From assembly GCA_013152795.1 (NCBI GenBank), contig JAADFS010000320.1, positions 25,781 to 34,374 on the forward strand: 8,594 nt of DNA. The letters run 5' to 3'. Every line of letters begins with the position of its first letter. Within the stretch, counting starts at the first letter, position 1. This document shows, piece after piece, positions 1-5,014 of the stretch. Made by a program: the position numbers and the translations under genes. The notes under the pieces are model-generated. The model was not told the DNA's origin and did not search any database. It saw nothing but the letters and a program-made list of their open reading frames with translations. The stretch comes from Deferribacteres bacterium (GTDB taxonomy: Bacteria > Nitrospirota > Thermodesulfovibrionia > UBA6902).

Positions 1-74
1 TCGCAGATAAAGCTTTCCCGGCAGACTCCTCTGCCCCGCTGGCGGTACTTTATGCCACTGTAAGGTTAAGGTAA
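1..74 (+). repeat. Dispersed repeat, copy 1 (cut by window edge)
   Basis: The first 20 bases are the exact reverse complement of 1458-1477, and similarity continues to about base 66 against 1412-1457 reverse-complemented, including the shared stretch gccactgtaaggtt. A third copy lies at 1573-1630. The copy contains a small hairpin (20-24 with 31-35, loop of six). Reading from base 3 it is open up to the TAA at 72-74 and gives the peptide ADKAFPADSSAPLAVLY followed by ATVRLR, so it may also be the 3' end of a gene lying upstream of the window. It ends 13 bases before the next start codon, and the rodZ-like ribosome binding site follows directly. I do not recognise the repeat as a named element. 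Confidence 0.7.
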
Positions 75-87
75 TGCAAGGCTTATT

Positions 88-867
88 ATGGATACACCGG
101 GCAGCATTTTAAAAACAGAGCGAAAGAAACAGAAGAAATCCCTCAAGGGTATTGCAAGGGCCCTGAAGATAAAGGTCGAGTATCTGAGAGCCATAGAAGA
201 GGATGATTACAGGCTGCTGCCGGCTGAGATATATACAAAGGCGTACCTGCGTCTGTATGCCGACCTCCTGGGGCTTGAAAGCAACTTTATACTTGACCTT
301 TACAGGAATGCAAGGGGAACCGCCGCCGTTGAGGAGCCGGAACCACCCCCGGAACCTGAGCCGCCTGCAAAAAAACCGCAATACAGAGCGGCATCGGCGA
401 TTTCTTATATAAGAAACATAAATATAAAAGAACCGGTTAAGGAAACAGTCGGCAGGATAATCACTCCGTTAAAGAAAATAGGCACCCTGAATTATAAACC
501 CCTCCTGGTAGCGGCCGCATCTCTTCTGCTTATAGGCATTTCAGCGGTTTTCTTTATGCGGGGCGGGGAGGAGAAACCCGTTACAGAGCCTGTTGTCAGG
601 GAGAACGGAAAGGCCGGACTTGCGGCGGAAAGCGAGAAGCTGTCTCTTAAAATAACCGCTGTCGAGCTTACATGGGTATCCGTGAGTATAGACGGCGGCA
701 AGCGCAGGGAATGGCTTCTGAGACCCGGTGAGACGGTGACATTATCGGCAGACAAGAAGTTTGTCCTCAAGGTGGGCAATGCAGGCGGTACGCGTATTGT
801 TTTCAACAACAGGGATATCGGTAAACTCGGCCCGCCCGGCAAGGTCGTGGATATTGTGCTGCCGTAG
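88..867 (+). CDS. rodZ: RodZ-like helix-turn-helix membrane protein
   Basis: This 259-residue protein has the RodZ layout. A Cro/HTH_25-type helix-turn-helix domain covers residues 1-75 and contains the typical segment LPAEIYTKAYLRLYADLLGL at 44-63. A proline/glutamate-rich linker follows at 82-97, then a basic stretch to about 137. One membrane helix lies at about 139-157, followed by a C-terminal beta-rich domain of the DUF4115 type (about 185-259). In the known family, RodZ links the MreB cytoskeleton to the cell-wall elongation machinery; the N-terminus is cytoplasmic and the C-terminus lies outside the inner membrane. The start at 88 is supported by AAGG at 78-81, six bases upstream. The HU gene follows after 131 bases with its own promoter. 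Family assignment is secure. Orthology to rodZ rather than another HTH_25 membrane protein is likely but not proven. Confidence 0.85.
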   Translation: MDTPGSILKTERKKQKKSLKGIARALKIKVEYLRAIEEDDYRLLPAEIYTKAYLRLYADLLGLESNFILDLYRNARGTAAVEEPEPPPEPEPPAKKPQYRAASAISYIRNINIKEPVKETVGRIITPLKKIGTLNYKPLLVAAASLLLIGISAVFFMRGGEEKPVTEPVVRENGKAGLAAESEKLSLKITAVELTWVSVSIDGGKRREWLLRPGETVTLSADKKFVLKVGNAGGTRIVFNNRDIGKLGPPGKVVDIVLP

Positions 868-885
868 GTAAAGTATGCCCGCAAA

Positions 886-941
886 ATTTTTTGAAAAAAA
901 TAAAAAAACTATTGACAAAGGCTCATGCCTGCTGGTATCTT
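886..941 (+). promoter_or_regulatory. Sigma70-type promoter with A/T tract for the HU gene
   Basis: TTGACA at 912-917 is a perfect -35 box. After 18 bases, TATCTT at 936-941 is an acceptable -10 box (4 of 6). Upstream, 886-909 is nearly pure A and T, with A-tracts and an AT inverted repeat (886-892 with 894-901), and lies where an UP element would enhance a strong promoter. The predicted start of transcription is near 948, giving a leader of about 50 bases before the HU start. This is pattern matching only. Confidence 0.6.
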
Positions 942-948
942 TCTTCAT

Positions 949-968
949 TAATGTTTTTTTAAACATTA
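949..968 (+). promoter_or_regulatory. Perfect palindrome at the HU transcription start
   Basis: TAATGTTT at 949-956 pairs exactly with AAACATTA at 961-968 across a four-base T loop. It begins at or just after the predicted transcription start. As DNA it could be an operator; as RNA it would form a short AU-rich 5' stem-loop. Which of these applies, if either, cannot be told from the sequence. Confidence 0.45.
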
Positions 969-998
969 TATCACCGGAAAAAAGAAAGGAGTGGATGT

Positions 999-1271
999 AT
1001 GACAAAAACAGAACTCATTGAAGTAGTTGCAGACGGAGCAGGGATTTCAAAGGCAGCGGCGGCCAAGGCCATTGATTCCTTTATCAAGGGAATCACCAAG
1101 ACCCTGAAAAAGGGCGGCAAGGTCACCATCATCGGGTTTGGAACCTTTTCCGTTTCAAAGAGAAAGGCCAGAAAAGGCCGCAACCCGAGAACCGGTGAAA
1201 CCATCAAGATCCCTGCGGCGAAGCTCCCGAAATTTTCTCCCGGAAAGGCCTTCAAGCAAGGAATAAAGTAA
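999..1271 (+). CDS. hup: HU-family DNA-binding protein
   Basis: This 90-residue protein has the length and sequence of a complete HU/IHF-family histone-like protein. The dimerising helical part is residues 1-40. The family signature follows as GFGTFSVSKRKARKGRNPRT (46-65), with the intercalating proline at 63 in RNP, and the end has the usual GETIKIPAAKLPKFSPGK segment. Such proteins bind and bend DNA as dimers in the nucleoid, affecting replication, recombination and transcription. A strong ribosome binding site (AAAGGAG at 985-991) lies seven bases before the ATG. The gene has its own promoter and terminator and so looks monocistronic. Whether it is HU or one chain of IHF is not decided; RNPRTGETI and the C-terminal pattern fit HU. 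Confidence 0.95.
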   Translation: MTKTELIEVVADGAGISKAAAAKAIDSFIKGITKTLKKGGKVTIIGFGTFSVSKRKARKGRNPRTGETIKIPAAKLPKFSPGKAFKQGIK

Positions 1272-1288
1272 TAATATACCAGCCTGAA

Positions 1289-1330
1289 AGAGCCTCGACC
1301 CTCCGGGGCTCTCGAGTTTATCTTTTAATT
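1289..1330 (+). terminator. Rho-independent terminator after the HU gene
   Basis: A nine-pair stem (1289-1297 with 1304-1312, one T-G pair) closes a six-base loop, 17 bases after the HU stop codon. It is followed by a T-rich but interrupted tract (tttatcttttaatt). The stem is good and the tract imperfect. Confidence 0.6.
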
Positions 1331-1358
1331 GCATAAAAATTATTGTCAACAGCAGGAG

Positions 1359-1414
1359 GGCCTGCCGTAAAGACCGGCAGGCCTCTCCCGGGCGGTTTAC
1401 CGGGAGTGTAAACC
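1359..1414. other. Cluster of overlapping hairpins
   Basis: Three stems lie end to end: 1359-1367 with 1375-1383 (nine pairs, GC-rich); 1385-1391 with 1400-1406 (seven pairs); and 1394-1400 with 1408-1414 (seven pairs). The second and third share bases and cannot form together. They lie in the gene-free gap 1272-1645 between two converging genes, next to the inverted copies of the dispersed repeat. The third stem runs into copy 2 of that repeat. I see no gene here. Confidence 0.5.
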
Positions 1415-1477
1415 TTACAGTGGCAAAAAAACATCGCCAGCGGGCAAGGCAGGCTGCCGGGAAAGCTTTATCTGCGA
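1408..1477 (-). repeat. Dispersed repeat, copy 2 (inverted)
   Basis: Read on the minus strand, this copy matches copy 1 (1-74) over most of its length, with 20 exact bases at 1458-1477. It matches copy 3 through an exact 18-base core at 1443-1460. Its minus-strand reading in the same frame as copy 1 is ADKAFPAACLARWRCFFATV, clearly similar to copy 1. The surrounding minus-strand open frame (1155-1565) overlaps the HU gene antisense and is not called as a gene. Confidence 0.75.
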
Positions 1478-1572
1478 TACCTTCAGGAAATATTCCGCAC
1501 AGCATATTGACGTCTTTTGGAACTTCATTCTCCGTTAATTCCTGCAACAAAGAGTTATTTTCCAATATCCCA

Positions 1573-1630
1573 TCGCTTTATAAAGGTTTTCCGGCAGCCT
1601 GCCTTGCCGCTTTATGCAACGTTAAGGTAA
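1573..1630 (+). repeat. Dispersed repeat, copy 3
   Basis: This copy has the same orientation as copy 1 and is inverted relative to copy 2. The core 1591-1608 is the exact reverse complement of 1443-1460. Relative to copies 1 and 2 it lacks 12 bases after the core and then resumes (ctttatgc, later ttaaggtaa). It reads YKGFPAACLAALCNVKVK in the frame matching the other copies, so the gap keeps the frame. It ends about 16 bases beyond the ymdB stop, in the 3' region of that gene. Confidence 0.65.
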
Positions 1631-1645
1631 AGTTCAACCGAATCA

Positions 1646-2428
1646 TCATGGAAAGGTGATCTGCAGCCGCTGGATCGAGGCCGCCATGCCCGTGCCGGTA
1701 TTAATCTCCAGCAGGACACACGAAAGCACGGCCTCCCCTTTTGCGGTCTCAAACCGGGTGGGGACCTGTGTTAGAAACTTGTTTATTATCTGTTCCCTCT
1801 TCACCCCTATAATCGAATTGACCGGTCCGGTCATTCCCACATCCGTTATAAATGCGGTGCCCTTCGGCAGGAGCCTTTCATCGGCTGTCTGAACATGAGT
1901 GTGGGTGCCGACAACAGCGCTCACCTCCCCGTCAAGATACCAGGCAAAGGCCGATTTCTCAGAGGTGGCCTCGGCATGGAAATCCACGATAATCACCTTT
2001 GCCTGTTCCTTCAGGGCAGGCAGTTCCCTCCCGGCGACCTGAAACGGGCAGTCCAGTTGATGCATGAACACCCTGCCGGAGAGATTCAGGACAGCGATCT
2101 TTTCCCCTGAAGGCGTGTTCATGATAATGCTGCCGTGTCCCGGTGCGCCCGGCGGATAGTTGGCAGGTCTCAGGAGGCGGTCTTCCTTTGTAATATATGT
2201 GACCGCCTCTTTTTTGTCCCATATATGGTTGCCGGATGTCAACACATCCGCTCCGCAGGAAAATATCTCCTCAACAACCGCCTTTGTTATCCCGAAGCCT
2301 CCGGCGGCGTTTTCAACATTGGCGATAACAAAGTCAACCTTTAATTTGCTTATCAGGTCGGGAAGCCCTTCCCTCAATGCCCTTCTTCCGGGCTTGCCGA
2401 CAATGTCTCCGACAAAAAGAACTTTCAT
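1646..2428 (-). CDS. ymdB: YmdB-family (TIGR00282) metallophosphoesterase
   Basis: This 260-residue protein is a complete member of the YmdB/TIGR00282 calcineurin-like phosphoesterase family. Metal-binding residues appear in the family order: D8 in GDIVGKPG, E39 and N40 in ANVENAAGG, N67 and H68 in SGNHIWDK, H151 in DFHAEATSEK, and H176 and H178 in GTHTHVQTAD. Characterised members are dimetal 2',3'-cyclic nucleotide phosphodiesterases of the cytoplasm that influence RNA turnover and stress or biofilm decisions, and the gene often lies near the RNase Y gene. No RNase Y gene is visible here. It is transcribed toward the HU gene and away from the ykgJ-sel genes. No strong ribosome binding site is seen. 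The only candidate, GGTGA on the minus strand, is 13 bases from the ATG and lies within a hairpin (2441-2469). Confidence 0.92.
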   Translation of the reverse strand: MKVLFVGDIVGKPGRRALREGLPDLISKLKVDFVIANVENAAGGFGITKAVVEEIFSCGADVLTSGNHIWDKKEAVTYITKEDRLLRPANYPPGAPGHGSIIMNTPSGEKIAVLNLSGRVFMHQLDCPFQVAGRELPALKEQAKVIIVDFHAEATSEKSAFAWYLDGEVSAVVGTHTHVQTADERLLPKGTAFITDVGMTGPVNSIIGVKREQIINKFLTQVPTRFETAKGEAVLSCVLLEINTGTGMAASIQRLQITFP

Positions 2429-2440
2429 GATTGGTAATGA

Positions 2441-2510
2441 TTCACCGCGTATGCGGGATACGCAGTGAAGAATTCTGACTCCTGAATTCTGACTCCTGTC
2501 TCCTGAATCC
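2441..2510. repeat. Hairpin plus short tandem repeat upstream of ymdB
   Basis: An imperfect stem (2441-2445 and 2447-2452 with 2458-2463 and 2465-2469) is followed by two exact 14-base units GAATTCTGACTCCT at 2470-2483 and 2484-2497. Degenerate leftovers (gtctcct, gaatcc) follow to about 2509. It lies in the 324-base divergent gap between ymdB and the ykgJ gene. It looks like intergenic repeat material rather than a gene. Confidence 0.65.
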
Positions 2511-2530
2511 TTTCCCTCCCCGTGAACTCT

Positions 2531-2560
2531 TTGAGAAGTTACATGAAAAACCCTTATAAT
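2531..2560 (+). promoter_or_regulatory. Sigma70-type promoter for the ykgJ-selA run
   Basis: TTGAGA at 2531-2536 (4 of 6) and a perfect TATAAT at 2555-2560 are separated by 18 bases. Transcription would start near 2567, leaving a leader of about 185 bases before the ykgJ-type gene. That leader contains the C/G-rich hairpins at 2678-2728. It is the best promoter pattern in the divergent gap and points toward ykgJ and the sel genes. This is a prediction from pattern only. Confidence 0.55.
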
Positions 2561-2677
2561 AGTAGCGTAGTTTTATTCAGAAAAGTAAACGGCACACCCT
2601 TGATGCACGATAAGAATATCAAAAGGCCGGTTAAAAATCAAATCAGGGAAAAGAGATTGATTGGATAACTCCCCCGG

Positions 2678-2740
2678 CCCCTCTTAACCTAAGAGGGGAG
2701 GCATGATTTCCCCCTTCAGTTAAGGGGGATTAAGGGGGTT
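2678..2740. repeat. C/G-rich double hairpin repeat in the ykgJ leader
   Basis: A nine-pair stem, CCCCTCTTA at 2678-2686 with its complement at 2690-2698, is followed by a second stem (2710-2716 with 2722-2728) and then taagggggtt. Paired C-run and G-run hairpins of this type recur as intergenic repeats in many genomes, and a related one precedes selB at 4916-4952. The last G-run (2734-2738) lies about 14 bases before the next start codon. It is the only Shine-Dalgarno-like purine run there, and too far for a good one. Confidence 0.6.
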
Positions 2741-2752
2741 ACTTTGTAGAAG

Positions 2753-3427
2753 ATGGCGAAGAAGAAGAAAAACAGGAAGGCTTCCGAGCGGGTAAAGAGG
2801 CTCTCTTTCCCGGAAGACGAGAAGAGGCATCCATGGCTTAAGCTGCTGCTGGACGCCTATTTCACAGTAGACAGGGGTGTCGCCGCCTCAATTGAATCCG
2901 AACAGAGGAAGGGCAGGCGGCCTGCATGCAGGAAGGGCTGCGCCGCATGCTGCAGCACCCACAAGGACATACCCGTGTATCCGCTTGAATTAAGGGGCAT
3001 ATCCTGGTATGTCACGGAAAAGACAGCCGGACGCGCAAGGGAAATGCTCAAGAGGCGGCTCTCGGAGTTCAAAAAAGACTCTCCCTGCCCGTTTCTCCTT
3101 GAAGGGGCCTGCTCCATACACCCGCTCAGGCCCATGGCGTGCAGGCAGTTTAATGTATTCGGCGCGGCGTGCAGGGAGGGTGAAGACCCCTATTACACGA
3201 GGCGCGGGGACGTGATGGATCCTGTAAAAAGACACGTTGACCAGGCGTTTTTTATAATGCTTCCCTTCCACGGCGTGGAGAAGGAATCAGAGCGCATAAG
3301 GATCGTGGAGACAGGCGCCTTTCATAAAATGGTCAGGGAACTGCATTCCTGTAACTGGAAGGGGCTTGCCGCGGATATGGAGATATTTGAGAGGAGGAAC
3401 CAAGGGGAAGGCGCGCGGGCCACTTGA
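2753..3427 (+). CDS. YkgJ-family cysteine cluster protein
   Basis: This 224-residue soluble protein has a lysine-rich N-terminus and the cysteine pattern of the YkgJ/UPF0153 family. The first cluster is C59, C63, C66 and C67 (CxxxCxxCC). The second is C112-x7-C120 followed by LRPMACRQF with C130; further cysteines are at 140 and 200. The family is thought to bind a metal, zinc or an iron-sulfur cluster, but its biochemical function is not established. Members may be found near unrelated genes. It is the first gene of a same-strand run, 31 bases ahead of the likely selA start, so co-transcription with selA is probable. A role in selenium handling would be guilt by association only. The ribosome binding site is poor, and the ATG at 2753 is chosen because the basic start MAKKKKNRK is plausible and no upstream in-frame start was evident. 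Confidence 0.85.
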   Translation: MAKKKKNRKASERVKRLSFPEDEKRHPWLKLLLDAYFTVDRGVAASIESEQRKGRRPACRKGCAACCSTHKDIPVYPLELRGISWYVTEKTAGRAREMLKRRLSEFKKDSPCPFLLEGACSIHPLRPMACRQFNVFGAACREGEDPYYTRRGDVMDPVKRHVDQAFFIMLPFHGVEKESERIRIVETGAFHKMVRELHSCNWKGLAADMEIFERRNQGEGARAT

Positions 3428-3458
3428 CCGCGGACATACCCTTGTGTTAGAAAAACGG

Positions 3459-4853
3459 ATGACGATTCAGGACAAGCTTTCACAACTGCCGCAGGTCGAC
3501 GAGTTCCTGAAGAGCGCCCACGGCCGGAGGTGGCTTGAGACATACCACAGGAAGATAGTCATACGCTCCATCAGGGAGGCCATTGACTCCAGGCGCAGGG
3601 AGATACTGGCGGGCGGGGACCCGGATGTATCAATTGATGCCGTTGCAGGCGACACAGAGGATGCTATCAGGAGATACTCCGCTTACAAACTCAAACCCCT
3701 TATCAATGCCACGGGCGTTGTCATACATACAAACCTCGGCAGGTCCATACTCTCCGGTCGTGCCGTCGAGAACATGGTGGCGGTTGCAGGCGCTTACACC
3801 AACCTCGAATATGATATAGCGGCAGGCAGGAGGGGAAAGAGGTATTCGCATATAAAAGACATCATCCGGGAGCTGACCGGCGCCGAAGACGCCGTTGTTG
3901 TGAATAACAACGCGGCCGCCGTGCTCATCTGCCTCGACACATTTGCAAGGGGCAGGGAAGTGATTGTCTCAAGGGGCGAGCTGGTGGAGATAGGCGGGTC
4001 GTTCAGGATACCCGAGGTGATGAAAGCAGGCGGTGCCGTACTGCGGGAGGTCGGCACCACGAACAAGACGCATTTATACGATTATGAAAACGCCCTGTCC
4101 GCGGACACGGCCCTTCTGCTTAAGGTTCATCAGAGCAATTACAAGGTCATAGGCTTTACAGAGGAGGTCTCCATAGAGAGGCTTGCACAACTCGGCCGCA
4201 GGTCCAACATACCCGTGATGGCCGACCTCGGCAGCGGCTGCATGGTCAGCCTGGAGAAATACGGTATATACGACGAGCCCACTGTCCAGGAGGTGGTAAG
4301 GCAGGGGGCCGACCTCGTGACCTTCAGCGGGGACAAGCTCCTCGGGGGCCCGCAGGCAGGCATTATCACCGGCAGAGAAGAACTGATCCGCGAGATTCAG
4401 AAGAATCCCATGCTCCGGGCGGTGCGTGTCGATAAGATGACGTTTGCAGCGCTTGAGGCGACATTCATGCAGTATCTTGATGAGGAAAAGGCCGTCAGGG
4501 ACATCCCCACGCTGAGAATGCTGACCCAGCCCGTAAAGGATATAAAAAAGAGGGCCGGCAGGATTTATTCATTGTTGAAAAAAGCCGTTGCAGGCCGCGC
4601 AGAAATGGAGATACTGCCCGAGCAGTCACGCGCAGGGGGTGGGTCACTGCCTGAGGCGGGTTTCCCTACATTCGTATTATCCGTAAGGCCGCTGAAGGTA
4701 TCCGTGAACACACTGGAGGAAAGGTTGAGATCAGGCTCACCGCCTGTAATTGCAAGGATCAAGGAAGACGCGCTGCTCATAGATGCAAGGACAGTGCAGG
4801 ACAGGGAAGTAAAGATACTAACAGACTGTATCATTGCTGCCTTTGGAGATTAA
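3459..4853 (+). CDS. selA: L-seryl-tRNA(Sec) selenium transferase SelA
   Basis: SelA is a PLP-dependent enzyme that converts Ser-tRNA(Sec) to Sec-tRNA(Sec) using selenophosphate. With the start at 3459 the protein has 464 residues, close to E. coli SelA, and begins MTIQDKLSQLPQVDEFLKSA, the normal short N-terminal domain of this family. Conserved blocks include LINATGVVIHTNLGRS (81-96), VVNNNAAAV (147-155), SRGELVEIGGSFRIP (171-185), EVGTTNKTH (197-205) and FSGDKLLGGPQAG (289-301), in which K293 is the PLP lysine. The frame stays open upstream to 3366, but that extension of 31 residues overlaps ykgJ and is not typical of SelA. A GTG at 3444 is another possible start. No clear Shine-Dalgarno sequence is visible, so translational coupling to ykgJ is possible. 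SelB is encoded 161 bases downstream. Confidence 0.96.
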   Translation: MTIQDKLSQLPQVDEFLKSAHGRRWLETYHRKIVIRSIREAIDSRRREILAGGDPDVSIDAVAGDTEDAIRRYSAYKLKPLINATGVVIHTNLGRSILSGRAVENMVAVAGAYTNLEYDIAAGRRGKRYSHIKDIIRELTGAEDAVVVNNNAAAVLICLDTFARGREVIVSRGELVEIGGSFRIPEVMKAGGAVLREVGTTNKTHLYDYENALSADTALLLKVHQSNYKVIGFTEEVSIERLAQLGRRSNIPVMADLGSGCMVSLEKYGIYDEPTVQEVVRQGADLVTFSGDKLLGGPQAGIITGREELIREIQKNPMLRAVRVDKMTFAALEATFMQYLDEEKAVRDIPTLRMLTQPVKDIKKRAGRIYSLLKKAVAGRAEMEILPEQSRAGGGSLPEAGFPTFVLSVRPLKVSVNTLEERLRSGSPPVIARIKEDALLIDARTVQDREVKILTDCIIAAFGD

Positions 4854-4874
4854 GCTTAATGAAGATGACCGCAG

Positions 4875-4952
4875 AGGGTGCAGGGTGCAGTTGTCAGGGT
4901 GCAGAAAGAACAAGTCCCCCCTCCCCTGGCGGGAGGGGGTTAGGGGGAGGGG
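4875..4952. repeat. Intergenic repeats between selA and selB
   Basis: Two elements lie here. First, AGGGTGCA occurs three times, at 4875-4882, 4882-4889 and 4896-4903. Second, a perfect nine-pair stem of a C-run with a G-run (4917-4925 with 4931-4939) is followed by ttaggggga and more G. The second resembles the hairpin repeat at 2678-2740. The gap 4854-5014 contains no open frame that looks like a gene. Confidence 0.6.
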
Positions 4953-4958
4953 GCTTAG

Positions 4959-5006
4959 GTGTTACCGCGTACGGATCACGGATACGAAACACGGAACACG
5001 TTTTTT
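4959..5006 (+). terminator. Weak terminator-like hairpin just ahead of selB
   Basis: GTGTT plus CCG (4959-4963, 4965-4967, one bulged base) can pair with CGGAACAC at 4992-4999 across a 24-base loop, and six T follow at 5001-5006. The loop contains reiterated acgga and cacgg units of the kind found in dispersed repeats. If formed, it would reduce readthrough from selA into selB. The long loop makes this uncertain. Confidence 0.3.
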
Positions 5007-5014
5007 AAAGACCC

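Noticed and set aside
1155..1565. 136-codon minus-strand open frame spanning the HU 3' end and the gap
   Set aside because: It is antisense to a certain HU gene and passes through the dispersed repeat and hairpins; there is no recognisable domain.
1420..1659. 79-codon plus-strand open frame in the HU-ymdB gap
   Set aside because: It is built from both inverted repeat copies, overlaps the ymdB end, and has no ribosome binding site or family resemblance.
2603..2668. 21-codon open frame (MHDKNIKRPVKNQ...) in the ykgJ leader
   Set aside because: It has no ribosome binding site and no recognisable peptide; its length is easily met by chance.
3366..3458. Upstream extension of the selA frame by 31 residues
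   Set aside because: It overlaps ykgJ coding sequence and is not typical of SelA, whose family starts near the MTIQDKLSQLPQVDEFL segment.
3425..3530. ykgJ TGA stop as a selenocysteine codon, since the frame stays open past it
   Set aside because: The extension overlaps the start of selA in another frame, the family's cysteine clusters lie well upstream, and the extra peptide looks random.
4854..5014. tRNA-Sec (selC) gene in the selA-selB gap
   Set aside because: No cloverleaf with acceptor, long variable arm and TCA anticodon can be found; the gap is repeat material.
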